DNA of 64,000 bases, taken from assembly GCF_002934265.1 (NCBI RefSeq), contig NZ_PTIX01000021.1:52331-116330 (forward strand), read 5' to 3'. The notes beneath the pieces are model-generated. The model did not search any database and had not been told where the DNA came from. It saw only the letters and a list, made by a program, of their open reading frames with translations. This document shows, in pieces, positions 53,287 to 60,802 of the stretch. The translations under genes were made by a program, and so were the position numbers. Every line of letters starts with the position of its first letter. The first letter of the stretch is position 1. Origin of the DNA: Actinokineospora auranticolor. GTDB taxonomy: Bacteria; Actinomycetota; Actinomycetes; Mycobacteriales; Pseudonocardiaceae.

Positions 53287-54828
53287 ATGACGTCCCACGC
53301 GAAGCGTGCGCTCGTCGCCATGCTGTCCGCCCTGTCCGTGACCGCAGGACTCGTCCTGGCGTTCTCCGGCAGTGCCACAGCCGCCAACCTGGTGGCCAAC
53401 CCCGGTTTCGAGTCCGGCTCGCTCGCGGGCTGGACCTGTTCCGGCGGTAGCGTCACCAACAGTGACAAGCACGGGGGTTCGTACGCGCTCAGCGCGGCCC
53501 CGGCGGGCGCGGACAACGCCCGTTGCTCGCAGACCGTGACCGTGAACCCGAGCTCGCGCTACACCCTGACGGCGTGGGTGAAGGGTTCGTACGTCTACCT
53601 CGGCGCCTCCGGCACCGGCACCACCGACGTCAGCACCTGGAACCCGGGCGCGGGCGCCTGGACGCAGCTGTCGACCTCGTTCAGCACCGGTGCCAGCACC
53701 CGGTCGGTGACCGTCTACCTGCACGGTTGGTACGGCCAGCCCGCGTACCTGGCCGACGACGTGAGCCTCGACGGCCCGGGCACCCCGCCCAGCACGCCGC
53801 CGTCGTCCTCGACGCCGCCGTCTTCGTCCACGCCGCCGTCCTCGTCCACGCCGCCGTCCTCCTCGACTCCGCCGTCGTCCTCCACGCCGCCGTCGTCGTC
53901 GACCCCGCCCACCAGCAACCCGCCGGGTGACGGCAGCCTGCCCAAGCACGTGCTGACCGGCTACTGGCAGAACTTCTACAACGGTGCCAAGGCGCTGACC
54001 CTGGCGCAGGTGCCGACCACCTACGACATCATCGCCGTCTCCTTCGCCGACGCGGTGCCCGCCACCCGCGGCGCGGTGGACTTCAACCTCGACGAGGGCC
54101 TGTCCAAGCAGCTGGGCGGCTACACCGAGGAGCAGTTCAAGGCCGACATCAAGACCGTCCAGGCCCGCGGCCAGAAGGTCATCATCTCGGTCGGCGGCGA
54201 GAAGGGCACGATCTGGGCCGGTGACACCGCCTCCGCGACCGCGTTCGCCAACAGCGTCTCCGCGCTGATCCGCGAGTTCGGCTTCAACGGCGTCGACATC
54301 GACCTGGAGAACGGCGTCAGCGCCCAGTACATGGGCCCGGCGCTGCGCACCATCTACGCCAACGGCGGCAAGGTCATCACGATGGCGCCGCAGACCATCG
54401 ACGGCCAGTCCGCGCAGCAGCCGTACTTCCAGCTGGCCCTGGCGGTCAAGGACATCCTGACCATCTGGAACATGCAGTACTACAACTCCGGCACGATGCT
54501 GGGCTGCGACCAGAAGGTCTACTCGCAGGGCACGGTCGACTTCCTGACCGCGCTCGCCTGCATCCAGCTCCAGGGCGGCCTGCGCCCCGACCAGGTCGGC
54601 CTCGGCCTGCCCGCCTCGCCGTCCGGCGCGGGCGGCGGCTACCAGAGCCCGGCCAACGTGAACGCGGCGCTGAACTGCCTGGCCAAGGGCACCAGCTGCG
54701 GCACGTTCAAGCCGTCGACCACCTACCCGTCCATCCGCGGCGCGATGACCTGGTCGATCAACTGGGACGCCTCGAACGGGTACGCGTTCGCCAACTCGGT
54801 GGCCGCGAACCTGAAGACCCTGCCGTAG
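53287..54828 (+). CDS. Secreted chitinase: CBM + PST linker + GH18
   Basis: ATG at 53287 (TGGAGG upstream) gives 513 residues. A signal peptide (~1-35, 'GSATA') is followed by a carbohydrate-binding module (~37-165, 'NLVANPGFESGSLAGW'), a Pro/Ser/Thr linker (~167-213) and a GH18 domain (~217-513). The catalytic motif 'FNGVDIDLENG' ends with the acid Glu341. The barrel start is 'LTGYWQNFYNGA' and the last strand 'GAMTWSINWD'. It hydrolyses chitin outside the cell. A DasR-like operator precedes and a terminator follows. Confidence 0.95.
   Translation: MTSHAKRALVAMLSALSVTAGLVLAFSGSATAANLVANPGFESGSLAGWTCSGGSVTNSDKHGGSYALSAAPAGADNARCSQTVTVNPSSRYTLTAWVKGSYVYLGASGTGTTDVSTWNPGAGAWTQLSTSFSTGASTRSVTVYLHGWYGQPAYLADDVSLDGPGTPPSTPPSSSTPPSSSTPPSSSTPPSSSTPPSSSTPPSSSTPPTSNPPGDGSLPKHVLTGYWQNFYNGAKALTLAQVPTTYDIIAVSFADAVPATRGAVDFNLDEGLSKQLGGYTEEQFKADIKTVQARGQKVIISVGGEKGTIWAGDTASATAFANSVSALIREFGFNGVDIDLENGVSAQYMGPALRTIYANGGKVITMAPQTIDGQSAQQPYFQLALAVKDILTIWNMQYYNSGTMLGCDQKVYSQGTVDFLTALACIQLQGGLRPDQVGLGLPASPSGAGGGYQSPANVNAALNCLAKGTSCGTFKPSTTYPSIRGAMTWSINWDASNGYAFANSVAANLKTLP
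53785..53917 (+). repeat. 18-bp tandem repeat coding for the SSSTPP linker
   Basis: About seven imperfect copies of an 18-bp unit (like tcctcgacgccgccgtcg) encode SSSTPP repeats in the chitinase linker. Copies differ mostly at third positions (TCC/TCG, ACG/ACT). Slippage here would change linker length without breaking the frame. Confidence 0.9.
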
Positions 54829-55235
54829 GAGGCTGACCAGTTCGGGCGTGTGCGGCGGGACGAGGGTGCCCGCCGCGCACGTCCGCACCAAGACCGCCCC
54901 CGAGGCCGCGCGGAAAACCGTGCGACCTCGGGGGTTTTCAGTCGCGGGGTTGTCGAGCACCAGCAGGTGACCAACGCGCTCCCGGCGAACGCCGCGGACC
55001 CCGGAGCCCCCCGCGCGGACGGCCGTGGACCGGGGACGACCTGAGCGGCAAGCTCATCGACCAGGTCGTCGAGAACTCCGCCGGCGGCTTGGGCCGGGTC
55101 GTCCCGGTGCGTGGGCGTGTTCATGTCGGCCGCTCCACCATGACCGTGTGCGCCTCGGCGATCGGGGCCCACTGCCGGTCATCGGTCTGCGGGCGGCGTC
55201 GGAGACGCGCAGCAGGACGGCTTGTCGGACACGCT
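54829..55235. other. Gap between chitinase and enoyl-CoA hydratase
   Basis: 407 bp. It holds the chitinase terminator. A minus-strand frame from ATG 55124 (GGAG upstream, 'MNTPTHRDDPAQAAGGVLDD') stays open but runs into the terminator and antisense through the chitinase, with no family match. I do not accept it as a gene; a worn remnant is possible. Confidence 0.5.
54897..54938 (+). terminator. Intrinsic terminator of the chitinase gene
   Basis: A 17-bp stem with two mismatches (54897-54913 with 54918-54934), AAAA loop, followed by TTTT. It begins 68 bp after the stop. Confidence 0.85.
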
Positions 55236-56009
55236 CTAGTCCGGCCAAACCGGTTGGCGTTTCTCCAGGAAGGCCGCCATGCCTTCGCGCGCACCGCGCA
55301 GCTGGGACGCGGCGGCCATGACCTCGATCGCGGTCGTGTAGGCGTCCGCCTCGGGGCGGTCCAGCTGGGCGTAGAGGGTCTGCTTGCCGAGCGCCTTCGA
55401 CGCGGCGCTGCCCCTGGTGGCGCGGGCGATCAGGTCGTCGACGGCCGCGTCCAGTTCGCCATCGGGCACCGCGCGGTTGACCAGGCCCCAGTCCGCGGCG
55501 GTGCGGGCGTCGATGACGTCGCCGGTGAGGGCCAGTTCCATCATGCGCTTGCGGCCGACCGCGCGGGCCACCGGCACGGCCGGGGTGTGGCAGAACCAGC
55601 CGCCCTTGCCACCGGGCAACGCGAACCCGGCCGACTCGGCGGCGATGGCCAGGTCGCAGGTGGCGACGAGCTGGCAGCCCGCGGCGGTGGCGAGGCCGTG
55701 CACGCGGGCGACGACGATCTGCGGCACGGACTGGATCGTGCGCATGAGTTCCGTGCACAGCCGCAGCAGCCCGCGCACGCCGAGCAGGTCGCGCGCGGCG
55801 ACGTCGGCGAAGTCGTGGCCCGCGGAGAAAACCGGACCGGTACCCGCGAGCACGATGCCGCGCGCGTCAGAGGTACCCGCGACGCAGAAGGCGGCCAGCA
55901 GCTCGGCCAGGTGCTCCGCAGAAAGCGCGTTGCGCCGGTCCGGGCGGTTCATCGTGATCCTGATGGTCTCCGCCGCGCGGCTGACCAGGATGTGCTGGTA
56001 CTCGGCCAT
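55236..56009 (-). CDS. Enoyl-CoA hydratase/isomerase family protein
   Basis: A 257-residue crotonase. 'ITMNRPDRRNALSAEHLAEL' and 'GPVFSAGHDFADVAARDLLG' form the oxyanion region. 'VHGLATAAGCQLVATCDLAI' is the second oxyanion loop. The paired Glu residues of true enoyl-CoA hydratases are not clear (one position reads 'FALPGGKGGWF'), so an isomerase or other crotonase activity is equally possible. Its ATG is 31 bp from the ~190-bp repeat array. Confidence 0.88.
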   Translation of the reverse strand: MAEYQHILVSRAAETIRITMNRPDRRNALSAEHLAELLAAFCVAGTSDARGIVLAGTGPVFSAGHDFADVAARDLLGVRGLLRLCTELMRTIQSVPQIVVARVHGLATAAGCQLVATCDLAIAAESAGFALPGGKGGWFCHTPAVPVARAVGRKRMMELALTGDVIDARTAADWGLVNRAVPDGELDAAVDDLIARATRGSAASKALGKQTLYAQLDRPEADAYTTAIEVMAAASQLRGAREGMAAFLEKRQPVWPD

Positions 56010-56040
56010 GCCCCGACGGTAGCGGTCGACGGGCGTCCCC

Positions 56041-56610
56041 CGCGCTCCCGAAGCTCACCCGCGCGAACACCGCCGAGACCTCCTCGGCCCGCGGCTCGAC
56101 CCGTCAGGCGAGGTCCGACCTCGGGCACCACCAGCCGCGGCGTCGGCTCCGGCAGCCCCTCGCCCACGCGAACGGCGGGCCGCGATTGTTCGCGCCTGCC
56201 TACCTGGAGATGGGCGGCCGGCGGGTGTCCTCGCGCTCCCGAAGCCCACCTACGCGAACACCGCCAAGACCCCCTCGGCCCTTCCGTCGAGCGCGGTCCC
56301 GTCCCCGGCACCGCCAGCCACGTCGCGGGCGCCGTCTCCAGCAGCCGCTCGCCCACGCGAACGAGCGAGCCGCGCCTATTCGCGCCTGCCTACCTGAAGT
56401 TGGGCGGCCGGCGGGTGTCCTCGCGCTCCCGAAGCCCACCTACGCGAACGCGACCGAGACCCCTCGGCCCCTCCGTCGAACGCGGTCCCGCCCCCAGCAC
56501 TACCAGCCGCGGCGCGGGCGCCGTCTCGGCAGCCGCTCGTCCGCGCGAAGGGGGCCGCGCCATGTTTGCGCCTGCCTGGAGGTGGGCGGCCACCGGCCCC
56601 CGGAATCAAT
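56041..56610. repeat. Three tandem ~190-bp non-coding repeats
   Basis: Units begin at 56041, 56232 and 56422 with 'cgcgctcccgaagc(c/t)caccta'-type sequence. Each continues through 'gaccccctcggccc', 'gcgggcgccgtctc', 'cagccgctcgcccacgcgaa', 'ttcgcgcctgcctacct' and 'gggcggccggcgggtgtcct'. Unit lengths are 191 and 190 bp, so no frame is kept across them. Identity by eye is about 75-85 percent. Short self-complementary blocks (gcgggcgcc, ggcggccggc) recur in each. Confidence 0.8.
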
Positions 56611-56664
56611 GCTACCGGCGGACACCGACAGTCCCGGCGGATGATGATCAAGCTTGTGGACAAC
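56585..56664 (-). repeat. Dispersed promoter-like repeat R2, copy 3
   Basis: On the minus strand it starts 'gttgtccacaagcttgatca', continues 'actgtcggtgtccgccggta', and ends 'gggggccgg'. It follows copy 2 in the same direction, making a divergent tandem pair. It partly overlaps the end of repeat unit 3. Confidence 0.55.
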
Positions 56665-56716
56665 TCGAGGACGCCCGGCGCTCGACCGGTCGCCCATCTC
56701 GGTGCCGCGATCCGGC

Positions 56717-56807
56717 GATGATCAAATCGATGCCTCCGGCCCCCGATATCCATTCTAGCCAAGGGGAACGACACTCCAGGCCGAAGACGATCATGCCTGT
56801 GGACAAC
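56717..56807 (-). repeat. Dispersed promoter-like repeat R2, copy 2
   Basis: On the minus strand: 'gttgtccacaggcatgatcg', 'ccttggctagaatggatatc', 'gggggccggaggc', 'tttgatcatc'. It is strongly similar to copy 1 (31251-31340) throughout, including the TAGAAT box and GGAGG. Confidence 0.65.
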
Positions 56808-56832
56808 CGGGCGGGGGTGTGGGTCGGTGGGC

Positions 56833-57486
56833 TCAGCGGCCGGAGATCGCGCTGTCGGGTGGTACGTCCACGGTGATCTCCTCGCCCAGGCGGGCGCCGT
56901 CGAGCAGGGGTAGGTGGTCGCCGCTCCAGAAGCGGCCCGGGTCGTAGGCGTGTGGGCGCTCGCCTGCGGGGAGCAGGCCCATGGCCTCGTAGGTGAGGGC
57001 GACGACCTCGGCGCAGTAGGCGTTCTCCAACTCGGCCTGGTGCGGCTTCTGCCAGCGCAGTCGGGGGACGCGGCCGCTGGCCCAGCGCGCGGCCAGGCGG
57101 GCGGTGGAGGGGAACGGGGTGCCGTCGAGGCGGGCGACCGTGCGCAGGACGGCGTCCTCCTGCTCGGCGGTGACGGGCTCGGCGAGCTGCCGCAGCCAGG
57201 CCCGCTGGCCGTACTTCGTGGCCCACACGACCACGGCGTCGCGCAGGTCGTGCAGCTGGACGCCGCGCTGGTGGGTGCCGCTCCAGCGGTCGGGCAGCGA
57301 CCGGCCCAGCTCGGCGTGCCACATCAGCGGTGGCAGGTCGTCGAGGACCACGGCCATGCCGACGTGGTTGACCGGCGCGTTGGTGAGGGTCCGGATGGCA
57401 CGGTCGGCGGGGCTGCGGCCGCGGAAGAGCCAGAGGTCGCCGGTGCGGGTCAGCTGTACGGCGTCCTCGAGGCCCAGAACGGTCAT
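56833..57486 (-). CDS. Permuted NlpC/P60 (YiiX/papain-like) family protein
   Basis: A 217-residue protein. 'TRTGDLWLFRGRS' and 'NHVGMAVVLDDLPPLMWHAE' give an early His, and the Cys comes late in 'ENAYCAEVVALTYEAMGLLP'. This His-before-Cys order is the circularly permuted NlpC/P60 (YiiX/LRAT-like) papain fold, whose members are amidases or acyltransferases. No signal peptide is present, so it acts in the cytoplasm or on the inner membrane face. Substrate unknown. Confidence 0.75.
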   Translation of the reverse strand: MTVLGLEDAVQLTRTGDLWLFRGRSPADRAIRTLTNAPVNHVGMAVVLDDLPPLMWHAELGRSLPDRWSGTHQRGVQLHDLRDAVVVWATKYGQRAWLRQLAEPVTAEQEDAVLRTVARLDGTPFPSTARLAARWASGRVPRLRWQKPHQAELENAYCAEVVALTYEAMGLLPAGERPHAYDPGRFWSGDHLPLLDGARLGEEITVDVPPDSAISGR

Positions 57487-57542
57487 GGCCCAACCCTAAG
57501 CAGCGATCGGCCACCCCGCCGAAGCCGAGGTAGCCTGGGCCC

Positions 57543-57698
57543 GTGCGTCGCGTGTGGAAGTTCCTCGGACTGGCGGGGTTGCTGGGTGTCGCCGCCACGG
57601 GTGCCGTAGTCGCCCGCGCCGAGCGCCAGCGGCGCGCGTACACCCCGGACGAGATCCGCGCCCGGCTCCGCGAGCGCGTGACGGAGTCCGCTAAGTAG
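57543..57698 (+). CDS. Small single-helix membrane protein
   Basis: GTG at 57543 gives 51 residues: a basic start 'MRRVWKFLGLAGLLGVAAT' with one membrane helix (~6-24), then a charged tail 'RRAYTPDEIRARLRERV'. The pattern (helix plus 'YTPDEIRARL') recurs in small actinobacterial proteins of unknown role. It is divergent from the permuted-papain gene across 56 bp and its stop overlaps the end of the AraC-type gene by 8 bp. Confidence 0.75.
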   Translation: MRRVWKFLGLAGLLGVAATGAVVARAERQRRAYTPDEIRARLRERVTESAK

Positions 57699-58629
57699 CG
57701 GCGAAGGTGCGGCGGTAGGTCGACGGGGTCGTGCCGAACTCCGCCCGCATGCGGCGGCGGAGGTTGGCCGGGGTGCCGAGACCGCTGCGGGTGGCGATGC
57801 GGTCCACCGGCAGGTCCGTGGTCTCCAGCAGCAGTTGGGCGTGCCGGAGTCGTCGCAGCAGGAGCCAGCGGCCGGGGGTGTCGCCCATGGCGGCGTGGAA
57901 GGCGCGGTGGAAGGCGCGGGGGCTCATGGTCGTGGTGGCGACCATGTCGGCCACGCCGATGGGGTCGGCCAGCCTGGCCACCGCCCAGTCCACTGTAGAC
58001 GCGATGTCCCCGCGCTCCGGTCGGTGCGGCACCGGCGCCTCGACGTACTGCGCCTGACCGCCCTCGCGGACGGGCGGCATCACCAGTCGACGGGCCAGGG
58101 TGGTCGCCACCTGGGTGCCGAGCGCGCGGCGGACCAGGTGCAGGCACAGGTCGAGCCCGCCGACGACGCCCGCCGAGGTCAGCAGGCCGTCGTCCTCGGT
58201 GAACAGGACGTCGCGGTCGACCAGCGCGGCGGGGCAGACCCGGGCGAGGGTGTCCAGGAGCGCCCAGTGGGTGGTCGCTCGGCGGCCGTCGAGCAGGCCC
58301 GCGGCGGCGAGGGTGAAGGCGCCGGAGCACAGGGCGGCGACGGGGATGCCCGCGGCGTGCACCTCGCGGAGCACCGCGCGGACGTCGTCGGGCACGTCGG
58401 CCAGGGGGTCGCCGCGACCGAGGGTGATGACGAGGTCGCAGCCGCGCAGCCCGTCGAGCCCGTGCGTCGGCACCGCGTCACCGGCGGGGCTCAGCCGGAC
58501 CGGCCCGCCCGCGCACAGCCGCACCTCGAACGGGCCGACCCGGTCGCGGTCGACCGCCCAGACCTCGTTGACGACGGCGAAGTCGAAGACCCGGGAGTCG
58601 GGCAGGAGGAGGACACCGATCGTGCGCAT
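57691..58629 (-). CDS. GlxA-type AraC-family transcriptional regulator
   Basis: A 312-residue regulator. The N-terminal DJ-1/PfpI domain (~1-180) has 'GVLLLPDSRVFDFAVVNEVW' and the nucleophile-elbow Cys in 'VAALCSGAFTLAAAGLL'. The C-terminal AraC HTH pair (~215-312) has 'MSPRAFHRAFHAAMGDTPGR' and 'TRSGLGTPANLRRRMRAEFG'. GlxA-like regulators sense small metabolites. It diverges from the cysteine hydrolase gene with 71 bp between starts, which it probably controls. Confidence 0.93.
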   Translation of the reverse strand: MRTIGVLLLPDSRVFDFAVVNEVWAVDRDRVGPFEVRLCAGGPVRLSPAGDAVPTHGLDGLRGCDLVITLGRGDPLADVPDDVRAVLREVHAAGIPVAALCSGAFTLAAAGLLDGRRATTHWALLDTLARVCPAALVDRDVLFTEDDGLLTSAGVVGGLDLCLHLVRRALGTQVATTLARRLVMPPVREGGQAQYVEAPVPHRPERGDIASTVDWAVARLADPIGVADMVATTTMSPRAFHRAFHAAMGDTPGRWLLLRRLRHAQLLLETTDLPVDRIATRSGLGTPANLRRRMRAEFGTTPSTYRRTFAAT

Positions 58630-58700
58630 GGCAAGAAAGTATCGCAGGACGCCTTTCTTGCCTCCTGTGCCGCCCCCTGGGCCTGGACAGGGTCAACGGC

Positions 58701-59240
58701 ATGACAACCGCGCTGATTCTGATCGACGTCCAGCAGGGCTTCGACGACCCGGTCTTCGGCCCCCGCAACAACCCGGCCGCCGAGACCAACATCAAGACCC
58801 TGCTCGACGCCTGGGCCGCCGCAGGTCAGCCGCTGGTCCTGGTCCGCCACGACTCGCTGGTCGAGGGTTCGCCACTGCACCCCGGGACCCCCGGCTCGAG
58901 GTTCAAGCCCGTCCTGGACGACGCCCACCCGGACCTGCTGTTCACCAAGACCGTCCACTCCAGTTTCCACGGCTCGGTCGACCTGCACGGCTGGCTGACC
59001 ACCCGAGGCATCGAGCGGATCGTGCTGGCGGGCATCCAGACCAACTTCTGCGTCGAGACCACGGCCCGCGTGGGCGGCAACCTGGGCTTCGACGTGCACG
59101 TGGCCCTGGACGCGACGTACACGTTCAACCTCGGCGACCTGACCGCCGACGAGCTGAGCAAGGCCACCGCCACCAACCTCCAGGGCGGCGGCTTCGCCAC
59201 GGTGTCCACGACCGCCGAGGTCCTGACCCTGCTCGACTAG
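58701..59240 (+). CDS. Isochorismatase-like cysteine hydrolase
   Basis: A 179-residue hydrolase with the family triad: Asp9 ('LILIDVQQGFD'), Lys83 ('FTKTVHSSFHG') and Cys117 ('GIQTNFCVETTARV'). The family includes nicotinamidases, N-carbamoyl hydrolases and biuret hydrolases. The pairing with a divergent GlxA regulator is common for such enzymes. The true substrate is not evident. Confidence 0.93.
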   Translation: MTTALILIDVQQGFDDPVFGPRNNPAAETNIKTLLDAWAAAGQPLVLVRHDSLVEGSPLHPGTPGSRFKPVLDDAHPDLLFTKTVHSSFHGSVDLHGWLTTRGIERIVLAGIQTNFCVETTARVGGNLGFDVHVALDATYTFNLGDLTADELSKATATNLQGGGFATVSTTAEVLTLLD

Positions 59241-59358
59241 CCCGCGCGACCGCCGCACGGCCATCCGGGTGAACCGGGGCCGTGTGGCGGTCGAGACCCA
59301 ACCCCCCGGTGTTCAATCTGGCCCGGTTTCGCACACCGCCGGAAAGCCGGGGCGAACG

Positions 59359-59709
59359 ATGACGGTCGTGGAATGCCTGAGCTGGGGCCTGTTCGGCGGC
59401 TTCGCCGTGGAGGGCCTGGAGTTCGTGGCGCGGATCCGCCGCACGGGCACCTGGCCGTGGCGCGGCAAGAACGCCCCGGCGGTGTTGCCGTTCGCGGTCT
59501 CGGTCCTGATCCGCCTGACCATCAGCGGAGGCTTGGCGGCAGCGGCGGGGAGTTCGGGTCAGTTCGCGGGACCGCTGGGCGCGCTGGTGGTCGGGATCAG
59601 CGCGCCGCTGATCGTGGAGAAACTGGCCCGGCAGACGGTGGCACTGGTGACGGAGCCACCACCCGTCCCGGCACCCCAAGCGGTCGAGGAGGTCAGCGGT
59701 GGCCAGTGA
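59359..59709 (+). CDS. Small membrane protein before the WD40 gene
   Basis: ATG at 59359 (GGGG upstream) gives 116 residues with three hydrophobic segments (about 8-24, 40-58 and 68-90) and a Pro-rich C-terminus 'TEPPPVPAPQAVEEV'. A longer in-frame extension begins at 59269. Its 3' end overlaps the WD40 gene by 11 bp, so the two are coupled. Function unknown. Confidence 0.7.
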   Translation: MTVVECLSWGLFGGFAVEGLEFVARIRRTGTWPWRGKNAPAVLPFAVSVLIRLTISGGLAAAAGSSGQFAGPLGALVVGISAPLIVEKLARQTVALVTEPPPVPAPQAVEEVSGGQ

Positions 59710-60802
59710 CTCGTTCGGCACCCAACTCCTCGCCGCGCTCGCGCGGGTGGACACCGGTCCGGCCAGGCCGAGGCGGTCGAAGAAGCTCCTGCTGCCCACG
59801 GCAACCGGCTTGGCGGTCCTACTGGTCGCGGGGGTGTTGTGGCTGGCGAAGGACCGCCCCGACACCCCACCGGGAGCCGTTCAGGTCTCCGTCGCGGCGG
59901 CCTATCCGGTCGCGGGGGCGGCGACCTTTCCGACCGACTCAGGTCGCGCGCTGGCCATGGTCGACGTGGACGGGGTGCTGCGGGTCCGGCGGGCGACCGG
60001 ACAGGTGATCACCGGCAAGCTGATCGCCGGGCGAACCGTGGCGTTCTCGCCCAACGGCCGCCTGGTGGCGGTCGGGTTCGTCGGCTTGGCGCGCGCGAGC
60101 GGCGGCGGTGAAGGGGTGCCCGAAGCCGGTGCGGTCTGGGACATCAGCGATCCCGCGCGGCCCGCGCGGCGCGCGACCCTGGACGGCGGCGCACTGGTCA
60201 ACGCCTTGGCGTTCTCCCACGACGGCCGATTCCTCGCCGAAGCGAACACCCAGGGCCGGGTGCGGCTCCTGGACGTCACCACACCCGCGCGGATACGCCC
60301 CCTGTCGGCCAGCTACGTGCCGGTGGGGGTGAACACCGTGGTGTTCGCACCGGGCGATCGGCGCCTTGCCGTGGGCACCGAGGACGGCACGATAGCGATG
60401 TGGGATCTCACCGACCCGTCCGAGCCCGTCGAAAAGTCCGTGCTGGGCCCGCAGGGCGGCGAGGTGAAGGCTTTGGCCTTCACCCCGGACGGGCGGGCGA
60501 TCGCGAGCGGCGACGCCAGCGGCGAGCTCCACCTCTGGACCACGGACGGCCCCCAGCCGCAGAACGGGTTCCTGCACTGGGACGGCATCGCGGTCACGGC
60601 GCTGAACTTCTCGTCCAACGGACGCACCCTCGCCGTGGGGAAGACCGACGGCAGCGTCCAACTGTGGGACATCGCCAAACAACGCCTCCAGAGCGGTTTC
60701 CGGCTGGAAGCAGGGGTGCTCACCAGCGTCAACCCCGATTTCGGGTCCGACGCGTTCGTCTTCGGCACCAGCAGCGGGGTCGCCGAGGTCCGGTCACCCT
60801 GA
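59699..60802 (+). CDS. Membrane-anchored WD40-repeat protein
   Basis: A 367-residue protein starting with GTG inside the previous gene. A cytoplasmic N-terminus (~1-28), one membrane helix (~32-49) and then a beta-propeller (~65-367). Blades are visible as 'VAFSPNGRLVAVGF', 'LAFSHDGRFLAEAN', 'VVFAPGDRRLAVGTEDG', 'LAFTPDGRAIASGDASG' and 'LNFSSNGRTLAVGKTDG', each followed by a W-D type strand end. It likely displays a protein-binding propeller outside the cell. It ends overlapping the meaA stop region. Confidence 0.88.
   Translation: MASDSFGTQLLAALARVDTGPARPRRSKKLLLPTATGLAVLLVAGVLWLAKDRPDTPPGAVQVSVAAAYPVAGAATFPTDSGRALAMVDVDGVLRVRRATGQVITGKLIAGRTVAFSPNGRLVAVGFVGLARASGGGEGVPEAGAVWDISDPARPARRATLDGGALVNALAFSHDGRFLAEANTQGRVRLLDVTTPARIRPLSASYVPVGVNTVVFAPGDRRLAVGTEDGTIAMWDLTDPSEPVEKSVLGPQGGEVKALAFTPDGRAIASGDASGELHLWTTDGPQPQNGFLHWDGIAVTALNFSSNGRTLAVGKTDGSVQLWDIAKQRLQSGFRLEAGVLTSVNPDFGSDAFVFGTSSGVAEVRSP

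Noticed and set aside
53785..53917. Regular short repeats that could suggest a CRISPR array
   Set aside because: They are contiguous 18-bp coding repeats for the chitinase linker, with no spacers and no cas genes.
55054..55172. A small minus-strand gene from ATG 55124
   Set aside because: Although a GGAG precedes the ATG, the frame passes through the chitinase terminator and antisense into the chitinase gene with no recognisable domain.
56041..56610. ~190-bp repeats considered as a CRISPR or as a repeat-protein gene
   Set aside because: Unit length and absence of unique spacers rule out CRISPR; the 190/191-bp period breaks any reading frame between units.
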